DNA of 64,000 nucleotides from Streptomyces sp. NBC_01428 (lineage in GTDB: Bacteria; Actinomycetota; Actinomycetes; Streptomycetales; Streptomycetaceae): the NCBI RefSeq assembly GCF_036231965.1, contig NZ_CP109499.1:620001-684000 (forward strand). Reading direction: 5' to 3'. The notes under the pieces were generated by a model. The model worked only from the letters and a program-made list of their open reading frames with translations. It was not told the origin of the DNA and did not search any database. A program made the translations under genes and the position numbers. Of this stretch, positions 15,593 to 24,496 are shown one piece after another; the stretch's first letter is position 1, and each line of letters begins with the position of its first letter.

Positions 15593-16210
15593 TCAGAGGC
15601 TGCTGAACAGGTCGTCGAGAGGGGCGGGGACGCGGTCGGGATCGAGGGCCTCGACAAGGACGCGGCCGTACTGGATCTTGCGTCCCGACTTCGTGCCGAA
15701 GAAGCGGCGCAGCCGCTGGTGGGCGGCGCGGTCCCGCTGCGCGGGCTGCCGCAGGAAGGTGACCAGGGGGCGCTGGTCTCCTTCCGCCCGGACGAGCTCC
15801 TCCACCCGCGTCACGCCGAGCGCGCGGATCAGCTCGTCCTCCAGATCCGCCGCGCAGACGAAGATGCCCTGTTGCCTCGCGCCCGCCGCCTCGAAGGCGC
15901 GGGCGTAGTAGCCGCGCTCCGCCTCGTCGCACAGCCCTACGAGGCGCAGGCCCAGGCCGGGCGGGCCGAGGAGCCGGGCGAAACGACCGACGCTCATCGC
16001 CCCGCCCATGGACAGGACACAGACTCCCTCGGCCGCCAGATCCCGCCCCCGGATCGCGGCCAGCGCGTCGACGGCAGCGACATCGCTCAGACCTTCGAGC
16101 AGGACGACGGTCCTGACGGACAGCCGTTCCGCCCACTCGCGCGCCTCGTCACCGGGGCCTCCGGCCGCCCACGCGGTGACGGCTTCCCGGAACGCCCCCA
16201 TGTCGGTCAC
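15593..16210 (-). CDS. Stand-alone TOPRIM-domain protein (OLD-nuclease-like)
   Basis: About 205 residues. TOPRIM strand 1 reads RTVVLLEGLSDVAAVDAL, the conserved Glu motif of OLD-type nucleases. SMGGAMSVGRFARLLG and GLRLVGLCDEAERGYY supply the Asp-rich second half (D-E rather than a full D-x-D). It has no ATPase domain, unlike full-length OLD proteins. It is probably a metal-dependent nuclease or nucleotidyl-transfer protein; the partner is unknown. GTG 16210 or ATG 16201 may be the start. Confidence 0.7.
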   Translation of the reverse strand: MTDMGAFREAVTAWAAGGPGDEAREWAERLSVRTVVLLEGLSDVAAVDALAAIRGRDLAAEGVCVLSMGGAMSVGRFARLLGPPGLGLRLVGLCDEAERGYYARAFEAAGARQQGIFVCAADLEDELIRALGVTRVEELVRAEGDQRPLVTFLRQPAQRDRAAHQRLRRFFGTKSGRKIQYGRVLVEALDPDRVPAPLDDLFSSL

Positions 16211-16343
16211 GGGACGAGTCTGCGCCCTTCGCGTCGTGGACGGTACGGAATTTCCGCGGAGCCGTCGACCGGGCGCGCCGACCGAGGACCGTGCCGGAAC
16301 CTCGATTCCCCGCCCGGACCGCGGTCGGCCGCCATGACGTCGT

Positions 16344-17306
16344 TCACGGCCGGCCCGGACGCCTGCCCGCCGGCGGGAACGCGAGACCGGTCGGCGTGTT
16401 GAGCCCCGTCGAGGGGAGGGCGACCTGCCCGCCGCCCGTCTCCCGGACACGGACCACGCGGTTGTTGAAACCGTCGGCGACGTAGAGGCCGCCGCGGCCG
16501 TCGAGGGCGAGGCCGAGCGGGTCGCTCAGGCCGTCGGTCCGCACCGTGGTCTGCGCGCCGCCGCGCGCGGACACCTTCACGACGCGGTTGTTGCCGCTGT
16601 CCGCGATGAAGAGGTCACCGGCCGCGTTCAGGGCCAGTCCGGTGGGCTGGGACAGGCCGTCGGTGGGAACCGTGGTCTGGCCGCCACCGTTCGCGGCCAC
16701 CTTGACCACCCGGTCGTTGACGAAGTCGGAGACATACAGGTCGCCGCCCTTCGCCAGTGCCAGGCCCCAGGGGTGCAGGAGACCCGTGGTGGGGACGGTC
16801 GTCTGACCGCTGCCGTCCGCGGGCACCTTCACGACGCGGTCGTTGAAGCTGTCGGCGATGTAGAGGTTGCCGGGCGCGTCGACGGCGAGGCCCAGGGGGC
16901 GTGACAGGTCGGTGGTCGGGACGGTGGACTGCTCCCCGCCGCTGGCGGCGAGCTTCAGCACCCTGTTGTTGCCCGTGTCGGAGACGTAGAGGGTGCGGTG
17001 GGTGTCGAAGGCCAGACCGGTGGGGCGGACCACGCCGTCGAGGGGGACGGTGGTCTGGTCTCCCCCGCCGGCCGGGAGCCGGACCACACGATTGTTGCCG
17101 TAGTCGGACGCGTACAGCGCCGACCTGACGGACGGACGGGGGTTCTCCTTCGCCGTGCCCGCTGCTGTCGCGCCGGCCGGTCCGACCGGCAGGGCACACA
17201 GGGCGAGGACCCCTGCGGCGGCCGCCAGCCGGCGGGCCCAGCGCCGGGTGCGACCGCCGGTGGGCGAGGCCTCGTGTGTCGCTTGTTCCGCTGTCGTGCG
17301 CTTCAC
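16344..17306 (-). CDS. Secreted NHL-repeat (six-bladed beta-propeller) protein
   Basis: 320 residues. An N-terminal Arg-rich region and hydrophobic core (RRLAAAAGVLALCALPVGPAGATAA) form a Sec or Tat-like signal peptide. The rest is six repeats of about 42 residues with the core LYVSDxGNNRVxKxxAxGGxQTTVPTxGLxxPxGLALD. The same repeat makes up the extracellular sensor domain of PknD kinases and Vgb-like propellers, but no kinase domain is present here. It is likely a binding or scaffold protein; the ligand is unknown. The GTG at 17306 lacks a clear ribosome site. Confidence 0.8.
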   Translation of the reverse strand: MKRTTAEQATHEASPTGGRTRRWARRLAAAAGVLALCALPVGPAGATAAGTAKENPRPSVRSALYASDYGNNRVVRLPAGGGDQTTVPLDGVVRPTGLAFDTHRTLYVSDTGNNRVLKLAASGGEQSTVPTTDLSRPLGLAVDAPGNLYIADSFNDRVVKVPADGSGQTTVPTTGLLHPWGLALAKGGDLYVSDFVNDRVVKVAANGGGQTTVPTDGLSQPTGLALNAAGDLFIADSGNNRVVKVSARGGAQTTVRTDGLSDPLGLALDGRGGLYVADGFNNRVVRVRETGGGQVALPSTGLNTPTGLAFPPAGRRPGRP

Positions 17307-17543
17307 GGTGCACCCATCTGTTCTCGACGGCCGGCGCGTCGCCGGGGCCGTCTGCGGAGACGCTTGCCGCCGCCAGGACGTACGTCGGCAGGGCCGGTAC
17401 GACGAGGGGGCACCCGGGAAGTGCCGGGAGCCCGCGCGGCAACTGCGGCCGCACGGTGGGCCGCATGATCGATGCCTTCCCATCCGCCGCCCCGCATCCC
17501 GGGCCTGTCGCCCGCTCGGCCGACCCGCGCCCGCGCCGCGGGG

Positions 17544-19106
17544 TCACGCCAGAGGGGTCGCCGGACTGTCGTCGCCCCCGGCCTGACCGGCCGAGACCTG
17601 GTACAGCTCCTTCGACGTGGTGATCAGCTCCTGCCGTTCCTCGCGGGAGCCGACCATGGGCTGCGATCCGTCGAGGGGCACCTGGGCGCTCTCCGGCATG
17701 AACTTCACGGTCACCAGCCCGATCACGCCGGCGACCATCAGGTAGTAGGCGGGCACGAGGTCGTTGCCGGTGACGTTCACGAGTGCCTCGGTGACGAGCG
17801 GGGTGGTGCCGCCGAAGGCCGCCACGGCGAAGTTGAAGCCGATGCCCATCGCCGCGTACCGGATGGCCGTCGGGAACAACGCGGGCAGGGTCGCGGCGCT
17901 CGGCGCGGCGAAGAACGCCAGCAGCGTGGCCAGGATCAGCACCCCGCAGAGCGGCGGCCAGAAGCCGTCCATCTTGATCAGCTCGAAGGCCGGGACGGCG
18001 AGCAGGATCATGGCGACGGCGGAGAACCCGTAGATCGGGCGCCTGCCGACCCGGTCACTGAGGCGTCCGATGAACGTGATGAGGACGACGATCCAGACCA
18101 TGCCGATCAGCACCAGGAGGTCGGCGCGGCCGCTGGAACGGTTCAGCGTCTCCGTCTGATAGGTCGGCAGGAAGCCGGTCACCATGTAGTTGGTGACGTT
18201 GTACAGCAGCACCAGGCCCATGCAGATCAGCAGCGGACGCCAGTGGTCCTTGATGATGGACTTGAACTCGGTGCCCGCGGACTCCTGCGCGAGGCTCTTG
18301 TCGTGTTCGTCGAGCTGCTGCTGGAACGCCGGAGACTCCTCCAGCTTGAGTCGCATGTACAGGCCGATCACACCGAGCGGGCCGGCGATCAGGAACGGCA
18401 GCCGCCATCCCCACGCGATCATCTGGTCGTCGGTGAGCGCCAGGTTCAGGACGGTGACGAGGGCGGAGCCGAGCGCGTAGCCGACGAAGGTGCCGAAGTC
18501 GAGCCAGCTGGAGAGGAACCCGCGGCGCCGGTCGGGTGAGTACTCGGCGACGAACGTGGTGGCGCCGCCGTACTCGCCGCCGGTGGAGAAGCCCTGCACC
18601 ATCCGGGCGAGGAGCAGCAGGATGGGCGCGGCGATGCCGATCGTCGCGTAGCTCGGGATGAGGCCGATGACGAAGGTGCCCAGCGCCATCATGATCATGG
18701 TGGTGGCGAGCACCTTCTGCCGGCCGAGGCGGTCGCCCAGCGGGCCGAAGACGAGACCGCCCAGGGGGCGGACGACGAAGGCCGCCGCGAAGGTGGCGAA
18801 CGACGAGACGACCTGTGCGCCCGGGGACGCACCGGGAAAGAAGACCTTGCCGATCGTGGCGGCGAGATAGCTGTAGACGCCGAAGTCGAACCACTCCATG
18901 CAGTTGCCCAGCGCGGAGGCTCCGACCGCCCGGCGCAGCAGCGGCCCTTCGACGACCTGTACGTCGTCCTTCCGGAAGGCCCGTTTGTTGCGGCGCAGCC
19001 GGCGGGTGAGGTCCTCACGCACCTGCAGTGGCAGCCGGCCCACCGCTTTCGACATCTGAACCGGGCTGGGACGACCGGACCTGCCTCCGGACGCTGACTC
19101 GCCCAC
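17544..19106 (-). CDS. MHS-family MFS transporter (ProP-like osmolyte/organic acid symporter)
   Basis: About 520 residues and 12 predicted TM helices. Metabolite:H+ symporter hallmarks: GNCMEWFDFGVYSYLA in TM1, RPLGGLVFGPLGDRLGRQKVL in the TM2-3 loop, GFSTGGEYGGATTFVAEYSPDRRRGF, and GRLSDRVGRRPIYG in the middle loop. ProP members import proline/betaine; others carry citrate or alpha-ketoglutarate. It ends with a hydrophilic tail. The start is uncertain: GTG 19106 (with GAAGAGGG upstream), GTG 19139, or an ATG at about 19054. Its stress-gene neighbours are consistent with an osmolyte role. Confidence 0.85.
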   Translation of the reverse strand: MGESASGGRSGRPSPVQMSKAVGRLPLQVREDLTRRLRRNKRAFRKDDVQVVEGPLLRRAVGASALGNCMEWFDFGVYSYLAATIGKVFFPGASPGAQVVSSFATFAAAFVVRPLGGLVFGPLGDRLGRQKVLATTMIMMALGTFVIGLIPSYATIGIAAPILLLLARMVQGFSTGGEYGGATTFVAEYSPDRRRGFLSSWLDFGTFVGYALGSALVTVLNLALTDDQMIAWGWRLPFLIAGPLGVIGLYMRLKLEESPAFQQQLDEHDKSLAQESAGTEFKSIIKDHWRPLLICMGLVLLYNVTNYMVTGFLPTYQTETLNRSSGRADLLVLIGMVWIVVLITFIGRLSDRVGRRPIYGFSAVAMILLAVPAFELIKMDGFWPPLCGVLILATLLAFFAAPSAATLPALFPTAIRYAAMGIGFNFAVAAFGGTTPLVTEALVNVTGNDLVPAYYLMVAGVIGLVTVKFMPESAQVPLDGSQPMVGSREERQELITTSKELYQVSAGQAGGDDSPATPLA

Positions 19107-19292
19107 ACCGCCACCCTCTTCCGTGCTTTTCACTCCTGCGAATACTGCGGCGGACACTTCTCCACCGCACGGCAACCCGCCGCGAAGATCGCACCTACCC
19201 CGGGAGCGGCACGTAAACAGCGGCTGGGTGCTTCGGTCCTCGCACAGAGGGAGTTCGCGATAGCGATCCGCCGTCCGCCCAGCCGGATCGCG

Positions 19293-19622
19293 CTAGTCCG
19301 CGGTGGGCTCGGGATCCAGGGGACGCAGGAAGCGGCGTTCGTAGCGCTTGATGCACCGCGTCCGGCGGGCCAGTTCGAAGGCTTCCTGGCATGCGGGGTC
19401 GGTCGCGCTGTCCGTCCGGTACCGCTCGTAGCGGGCCAGGTCCGGGAAGGAGAACAGGGCGTAGGCGATGTCGCTGTCGCCCTCGCTGGGCAGGAAGTAG
19501 CCGTGGTGCGTGCCGCCGAACCGGTTGACGAGGGTGATCCAGCGGCGGCCGTACTCCTCGAAGTCGTCGAGGCGGTCGGGGTCGATCTCGTACTTCAGGT
19601 GAACAGTGATCATGTGGCTCAT
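19293..19622 (-). CDS. NIPSNAP-family protein
   Basis: A 109-residue ferredoxin-like fold protein: MITVHLKYEIDPDRLDDFEEYGRRWITLVNRFGGTHHGYFLP...AYALFSFPDLARYERYRTD. The family is widespread and its enzymatic role is not settled. ATG 19622 and ATG 19613 are both possible; neither has a ribosome site. Confidence 0.8.
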   Translation of the reverse strand: MSHMITVHLKYEIDPDRLDDFEEYGRRWITLVNRFGGTHHGYFLPSEGDSDIAYALFSFPDLARYERYRTDSATDPACQEAFELARRTRCIKRYERRFLRPLDPEPTAD

Positions 19623-19789
19623 ACTGTCTGGTCGCCGACAAGCCCTTTCGCCCGAGGGCCTCACTCGTCCCGGCTGTCCGTGCGCTGCGGACACGGCCCG
19701 GCGTCCGCCCCGGGCCGGGACGGGCGCCGGATTCCGTGCCGGGTGCCGTACGCACCCGTACGGCCTGCCGGTCGCGGCGGATCAGCGGA

Positions 19790-20713
19790 TCAGCGGTGTC
19801 CGGCGCCCCGGGCGAGCGTCTTCATGAGGGCCTGGGCCATGGCCTCCTCGCCCTTGGCGTTGGGGTGGGCGGGAGCGGCCGGCGCGGTCGGACGCAGCGG
19901 CTCGATCCAGCGGTCGGCAGGCGCCTTGCACATGTCGTGGCCCACCGTCGGGCCGTACGTGTCCACGTAGTCGGCCCGGTTCAGCAGTGCCACCGCGCGC
20001 AGCATGATGTTGAGGTGCTTCTCGGTGTCGCGCAGGTACGGGAAGTCCTTCGCGGCGAACGGGACGGTCGGGTAGCAGCCGGTACCGTCGTCGGGAAGCA
20101 GGTCCGGGTAACCGACGACGACCACGCGCGCGTGGGGTGCCTTGTCGTGCACCGCCCGCAGCACACGCGCGACCTTGGGGGCCGTCTGGAGGATCTTCAG
20201 CGTCAACTGGTCATAGCCCGCGGCCCCGTAGTACTGCTGACAGGGGTTGCCGGCCAGGTCCTTCGCGCTGAGACCGGCGCAGGTGCCGATGATCGAGCCG
20301 AAGCCGACGTCGTTGCCGCCGATCTGCACGGTCACGAGGTCGGTGTCCCGCTTCACCGCGTCCAGTTGGGGTCCGTTGGTTCCCTGCGCCTGCCACATCT
20401 CGGCGGTCGTCGCACCGCCGCAGCTGACGTCCTTGAACGACGTGACCTTGCGCTGGTTCGCCGTGATCGAGGGGTAGTTGTGGTCGGACCGGGCGCAGTT
20501 GGCGTCCACCTGTGTGGGGATCAGCGGTCCGGAGGTGTAGGAGTCGCCCAGCGCGACGTAGTTGGAGCGGGGTGTTCCGTGGTGCTCCCCCGCCGTGGCG
20601 GAGGCCGTTCCGGTGGCGCCGGCGGTGAGCGCGCAACTGCTCAGTACCGCAAGCGCCATGGCGGTGCGGCGCTTCGATATGGCCTCGCCCGGACGCGTCC
20701 GTTGCAACATCAT
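19790..20713 (-). CDS. Secreted SGNH/GDSL hydrolase (lipase/esterase)
   Basis: 307 residues with a signal peptide (ISKRRTAMALAVLSSCALTAGATGTASA, cleavage near Ala-Thr-Ala). Block I YVALGDSYTSG (nucleophile Ser), block II SCGGATT, block III VTVQIGGNDVGF and block V AHPNAKGEE (Asp-x-x-His replaced by a Pro/His arrangement) define the Streptomyces SGNH lipase group. Cys residues around CARSD and DVSCGG suggest disulfides. Probably acts on lipids or esters outside the cell. GGGGAGGGG precedes the ATG at 20713; ATG 20710 is equally good. Confidence 0.9.
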   Translation of the reverse strand: MMLQRTRPGEAISKRRTAMALAVLSSCALTAGATGTASATAGEHHGTPRSNYVALGDSYTSGPLIPTQVDANCARSDHNYPSITANQRKVTSFKDVSCGGATTAEMWQAQGTNGPQLDAVKRDTDLVTVQIGGNDVGFGSIIGTCAGLSAKDLAGNPCQQYYGAAGYDQLTLKILQTAPKVARVLRAVHDKAPHARVVVVGYPDLLPDDGTGCYPTVPFAAKDFPYLRDTEKHLNIMLRAVALLNRADYVDTYGPTVGHDMCKAPADRWIEPLRPTAPAAPAHPNAKGEEAMAQALMKTLARGAGHR

Positions 20714-20966
20714 GCCCCTCCCCTGAAGCCCTGACAGTCCACGGATCGGGCAACGGCGACCACGGCGCATGGGTCGTTCGACGGCACCGGGCCGCTCGGC
20801 GGCTCGTGCCCGGCGGACTCAACCCCGCCTGTATACCGGCCAGTAGGCCGTTAGACCAGCGGTCGGGCGAACTCTGCTCGCACAAAGGCACGCAGGAATC
20901 CGGCGGGGTGACTTCCTGGCACACGTGCGCGTCGGCCCCTTGGTCACCTGTCGTGACCGGTCCGCG

Positions 20967-21182
20967 TCAGTGGTCCCAGACCCCGGGCCCGCCGCCCCGC
21001 CACTCGATCCAGTCCGCGGTCCTGACGTCGGAGGCCTCGATGTCCTCCATGCCGGCCCGGCGCAGGAACTCGGCGATGTCGAGGAACGTGTAGGCCATCC
21101 CGACGAAGCCCTGGTGGAGGCGCACTCTTCGGCCGCCGTCCGCGGTGGGCGGGTAGACGACGACGGGCTGATCGCTGGACAT
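20967..21182 (-). CDS. Small conserved hypothetical protein
   Basis: 71 residues: VVVYPPTADGGRRVRLHQGF, then FLDIAEFLRRAGMEDIEASDV and ending WIEWRGGGPGVWDH. It is acidic to neutral with good Streptomyces codon bias and no membrane segment. The start ATG is at 21182. I do not recognise a named family; it resembles short uncharacterised streptomycete proteins. It is divergent from the FMN-binding protein gene. Confidence 0.65.
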   Translation of the reverse strand: MSSDQPVVVYPPTADGGRRVRLHQGFVGMAYTFLDIAEFLRRAGMEDIEASDVRTADWIEWRGGGPGVWDH

Positions 21183-21340
21183 GCACCCAGGGTGCGGGCG
21201 CCGGGGACCGCGCGCATCCGGAGTGGCGGCGCCCGGCGGTCGCACGGCGTCCGATCGGGTGCACCACGGACCCGGGACGGGCGCGGCGATGAGTTCGGTC
21301 GGGCAGATCGGTCGATATGACAGAGAGGAAGGGAGTTCCC

Positions 21341-21898
21341 ATGCCGACGCAGGAACCCGCACAGCAGCCCGTCACCGAGCTCGACGCCCGGTACAGCTCC
21401 GCGCTCAACCCGCGCCCGGGTGCCGAGGAGGTCGCCGCCACCGACTGGGCCGAGGCCCGGCGGGAGCTGGGGACCGCCGAGATCTTCTGGTTGTCGACGG
21501 TGCGGCCCGACGGCCGGCTGCACGTCACTCCCGTGATCGCCGCCTGGCACGAAGGGGTGCTGTACTTCTCCACCGGCCCGGCCGAACAGAAGGCCAAGAA
21601 CCTCGCCCACCACGGACACTGTGCGCTGACCACCGGGACGAACTCGCTCGCCGAAGGGCTCGACCTCGTGATCGAGGGCACGGCGGAACGGGTCGCCGAT
21701 CCGGCGGTTCTCGAAGAGGTGATCACCGCGTACGAGGGCAAGTACGGAGCGCACATCACCTCGCCGGAGGGCACCTTCCACGGTATGAGCGACGCGTTCC
21801 GCAAGGGGGACGTGGCGGTGTTCGCGGTGGCACCGTCGACGGCGTACGGCTTCGGCCGGGACGACGGGGTGTTCACGCACACGCGATGGTCGTTCTGA
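21341..21898 (+). CDS. Pyridoxamine 5'-phosphate oxidase-like FMN/F420-binding protein
   Basis: 185 residues with a split-barrel flavin fold: IFWLSTVRPDGRLHVTPVIAAWHEGVLYFSTGPAEQKAKNLAHHGHCALTTG and later AVFAVAPSTAYGFGRDDGVFTHTRW. This pattern matches PNPOx-like F420-dependent or FMN reductases. The ATG at 21341 has AAGGGAG eight bases upstream; an ATG at 21317 is less likely. The substrate is unknown. Confidence 0.85.
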   Translation: MPTQEPAQQPVTELDARYSSALNPRPGAEEVAATDWAEARRELGTAEIFWLSTVRPDGRLHVTPVIAAWHEGVLYFSTGPAEQKAKNLAHHGHCALTTGTNSLAEGLDLVIEGTAERVADPAVLEEVITAYEGKYGAHITSPEGTFHGMSDAFRKGDVAVFAVAPSTAYGFGRDDGVFTHTRWSF

Positions 21899-21956
21899 GC
21901 GGGCCTTCGTGGCGGCTCCGATCCCGTGTCGCTCCGCAGTCCCGGAGCGGGCCGGG

Positions 21957-22325
21957 TCAGTCGTGTGGGGACGACGGCCGATCGGTCGGTACGGAGCAGG
22001 ACGCCGGACGACCGGACATCGGGGCGCGGGACGCCGGTGCGCGGGACGTCATGGCGCGTGACGTCCCGGGGCCTGACGTCACGCGGCCGACGAGCAGCAG
22101 GAGCAGTCCGTTGACCAGCAGCCCGAGCAGGCCACCGATCACGGCTCCCGTGGTGTCCGCGATCACCGCGCCCAGCCAGCCGTAGCCGCCGGCCAGCACC
22201 GCCACGGTGGCGGCCGGCACCGGCCAGGCGATGCCGGTCCCGCTCCTGTACCGCGTGGTCCGCCGTCCGGGCTGCTCGTCCCAGGGCCACACCGGCGTCT
22301 CGGTCCCCCGCCCCGTGAGTGCCAT
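21957..22325 (-). CDS. Small membrane protein with Ser-Arg-Ala-rich tail
   Basis: 122 residues. Two TM helices (about 33-52 and 55-80: WPVPAATVAVLAGGYGWLGAVI, AVIGGLLGLLVNGLLLLLVG). The tail contains repeated SRAxxSRAPASRAP units encoded by imperfect 12-base tandem repeats at about 22010-22085. Its start lies three bases after the stop of the Cys-rich small protein gene, so the two form an operon. Unrecognised. Confidence 0.6.
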   Translation of the reverse strand: MALTGRGTETPVWPWDEQPGRRTTRYRSGTGIAWPVPAATVAVLAGGYGWLGAVIADTTGAVIGGLLGLLVNGLLLLLVGRVTSGPGTSRAMTSRAPASRAPMSGRPASCSVPTDRPSSPHD

Positions 22326-22328
22326 CGG

Positions 22329-22544
22329 TCAGGCGGTGGCGATGCCGTCCAGTTTTCCGGCCTTCGCCTCCTCCACCAGGGAGGCGAACTGGTCGACGCT
22401 CATCTGGACCCGCTGACCGAAGTCGTCGGTGAGCAGCACCCGGCGCTCCGCCGGGGCGCCCGGGTCGACGAACAGCTGCGGGCAGCCGCAGTCGCAGTTC
22501 CCGCAGAACGTCGCCAGGGGCTCCAGGCCGGTGAGGTCACTCAT
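22329..22544 (-). CDS. Small Cys-rich protein with CGNCDCGCP motif
   Basis: 71 residues. Near the N-terminus FCGNCDCGCPQLFVDPGAPAERR holds four Cys in eight residues; the rest (VLLTDDFGQRVQMSVDQFASLVEEAKAGKLDGIA) is a compact acidic helical part. AAGGGAG lies six bases before the ATG. The Cys cluster suggests metal binding or a redox/maturation role; I do not recognise the family. It is followed by a membrane protein gene three bases away. A peptide precursor is another reading, but no maturase is nearby. Confidence 0.7.
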   Translation of the reverse strand: MSDLTGLEPLATFCGNCDCGCPQLFVDPGAPAERRVLLTDDFGQRVQMSVDQFASLVEEAKAGKLDGIATA

Positions 22545-22844
22545 CGTCAACTCCCTTTCGCAGGGCTCGCGGCCGCGGGTACGTCGATCACCTGGGGCCA
22601 GTGGCTGCCCTGGGCATACCCGGAGCCCACAGCGCCACGCGCCGCCGTTCGGGGCGCCGGGAGCACGGTCGGCCGCGCTCATGCGCCCGTTCACCCCCGG
22701 TGCTTCCGCTCCCCCGTGCCGCACGGGAACCGGACCGGTCGACCGGGCGACCACCTGGGGAGGGCGTGCGCCCTCGGGCGCCCCACGCGGAGCCTGGGTC
22801 CGACCGGCGGCCGGCGCCCCCGCGAGGAGGCGCCGGCTCTCACG
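22545..22844. other. Intergenic region, 300 bases
   Basis: Lies between the ECF sigma gene and the Cys-rich small protein gene (both leftward). A weak SigB-like pair, GCGT-N15-GGGTAT, occurs on the minus strand at 22640-22616, about 72 bases upstream of the Cys-rich gene. Nothing else clear. Confidence 0.3.
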
Positions 22845-23453
22845 TCATGCGGCGGTGACGGCAGGGCAGTCCGCCTCGGCGAGCAGGCGTTCGAGGGTGG
22901 CCCGGGCCCGTCCCACCCGGGAGCGGACCGTGCCGATGGGGCAGCCGATGAAGCGGGCCGCGTCGTCGTAGGAGAGGCCCACGATCCGCGTCAGCACGAA
23001 CGCCTCTCGGCGTTCGTCGGGCAGCGCCTCCAGCAGGTCGAGCAGCGCGACCCCGTCGTCGAAGCCGGGGAGACCGCAGGGCTGCGCGCGTTCCATGACC
23101 GCCTGCCAGTCGTGGGTGTCGGCCTGCCGGGGCCGCGCGGCGGCACGGCGGAAACTGTCGGCGACCGCGCGGCGCGCGATGGACAGCAGCCAGGTGCGCG
23201 CCGAGGCCCGCCCCTCGAAGCGAGGCAGGCTGGCGAAGGCCCGGACGAAGGTCTCCTGGGCCAGGTCCGGTGCGATCTGGGGGTCACCGCTGAGATGGGC
23301 GACGTAGCGCAGTACGTCGCCGTGCAGCGCGCGGACGAAGTGGTCGGCGGCGTGGGGGTCTCCGTCGCGCGCGGCCAGTGCCCAGGCGGTGGCGGAGGCG
23401 TCCGCAGCGGCGCGCGACGTGACGCGGGGAGCGGGCAGGACAGAAGTGATCAC
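22845..23453 (-). CDS. ECF-subfamily RNA polymerase sigma factor
   Basis: 202 residues. Sigma region 2: ARDGDPHAADHFVRALHGDVLRYVAHLSGDPQIAPDLAQETFVRAFASLPRFEGRASARTWLLSIARRAVADSFRR. Region 4: LPDERREAFVLTRIVGLSYDDAARFIGCPIGTVRSRVGRARATL. It resembles SigC/SigE-like ECF factors, which usually work with a zinc anti-sigma protein. None is visible, though the Met-rich membrane protein gene just upstream (23675) or the Cys-rich protein downstream might serve. GTG 23453 is the likely start. Confidence 0.88.
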   Translation of the reverse strand: MITSVLPAPRVTSRAAADASATAWALAARDGDPHAADHFVRALHGDVLRYVAHLSGDPQIAPDLAQETFVRAFASLPRFEGRASARTWLLSIARRAVADSFRRAAARPRQADTHDWQAVMERAQPCGLPGFDDGVALLDLLEALPDERREAFVLTRIVGLSYDDAARFIGCPIGTVRSRVGRARATLERLLAEADCPAVTAA

Positions 23454-23674
23454 GTGATGTCCTTCTCGAGGTCGTCCGGGGCCGACGTCCCGTGACGAGG
23501 CGTGGCGCTCCGGCCCATGGGGTGCGCCGTACGCGATGGGTACGGCGATGCCCGGAGCTCGTGGCCCGCGTTCGACGAACGGGACGGACGCGGTGCGCGG
23601 GCCGTCAGGGAGATCCGCCACAGGAGGGGGCGGGGGACGTCGAGCAGGGGTGAGCCCCGGTGGATCCGGCTGTC

Positions 23675-24364
23675 TCAGGCGACAGCGGTACCCACGGGCG
23701 GTCCCCGGGAGGTGACGGTGTAGCAGAGAAGGAAGCGGGCGAGGGAGGCCCGCGGCGCGGGGGCGCGGCGCGCGCGGACGGGCGGCCGGCCGCCCGGCAC
23801 GGGCAGCGCCAGCAGCATCCGCAAGGGGGCGGCCAGTCGAGCGGCCGCGGCCCGCAGGAGACGGAAGACGGCGCGCTCGCCGTACGCGAGCCACAGTCCG
23901 CACAGGGCCGCGGCGAGGAGGTGGGCGGCCAGCATGCCGAGTGCGCTCCCGCCCGTGCCGACCATGGTGTGCGCGTGCGGCGCACCGCCCGTGCCGTGTG
24001 CCATGCGGCCCATGGACCCCATGTCCATGCGGCTCATGTCCATCGGCCCCATGTCCGTGCCGAACCCGTCGGCCGGAGCGGACGACGCGGCGGAGGTCGG
24101 CGTGGAGGTCGGCCGGCCGGCCAGTGCGAACATCTCGTGCAGCGCGGCCTGGGTGGTGACCACGACCGTGACGATCAGCGCGCGGCCGCGTTCACGGCCG
24201 GCCAGGAACCAGCCGGCCCCCGCGGTCGCGACAGCGCCGGCTGTCATGGCCCAGCCGGGGACGGCGGAACCGGACATCATGACGTGGCCGAGGGCGGCCA
24301 ACACCACGCAGGCGGCGGCGAACACACCCGCCCGCAGCGTGCGGCACCACCCTCCGACAGTCAT
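23675..24364 (-). CDS. Membrane protein with Met/His-rich loop (copper-cluster associated)
   Basis: About 229 residues with four or five TM helices. The central hydrophilic loop has repeated Met pairs (GTDMGPMDMSRMDMGSMGRMAHG) and nearby His, typical of soft-metal-binding extracellular segments. It lies downstream of copA and a PCuAC-like gene on the same strand. I infer a role in copper handling. The start is uncertain: ATG 24364 or one of the ATGs farther upstream (to 24454). Confidence 0.6.
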   Translation of the reverse strand: MTVGGWCRTLRAGVFAAACVVLAALGHVMMSGSAVPGWAMTAGAVATAGAGWFLAGRERGRALIVTVVVTTQAALHEMFALAGRPTSTPTSAASSAPADGFGTDMGPMDMSRMDMGSMGRMAHGTGGAPHAHTMVGTGGSALGMLAAHLLAAALCGLWLAYGERAVFRLLRAAAARLAAPLRMLLALPVPGGRPPVRARRAPAPRASLARFLLCYTVTSRGPPVGTAVA

Positions 24365-24496
24365 GACGCGCCCATCTTCGCACCCGGATCCGGTCGACAT
24401 CAGGTGGTACGCGGGCGGGTGCGGGACCACCTCACGGGGCTGACGGTGGCTCATGTCACAGGAGACTGCCGGGAACTCGCGGGGTGTCGGGGACGA

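Noticed and set aside
22329..22544. Cys-rich small protein as a RiPP precursor
   Set aside because: No cyclase, radical SAM or protease gene is nearby and the Cys lie near the N-terminus, so a metal-binding protein is more likely.
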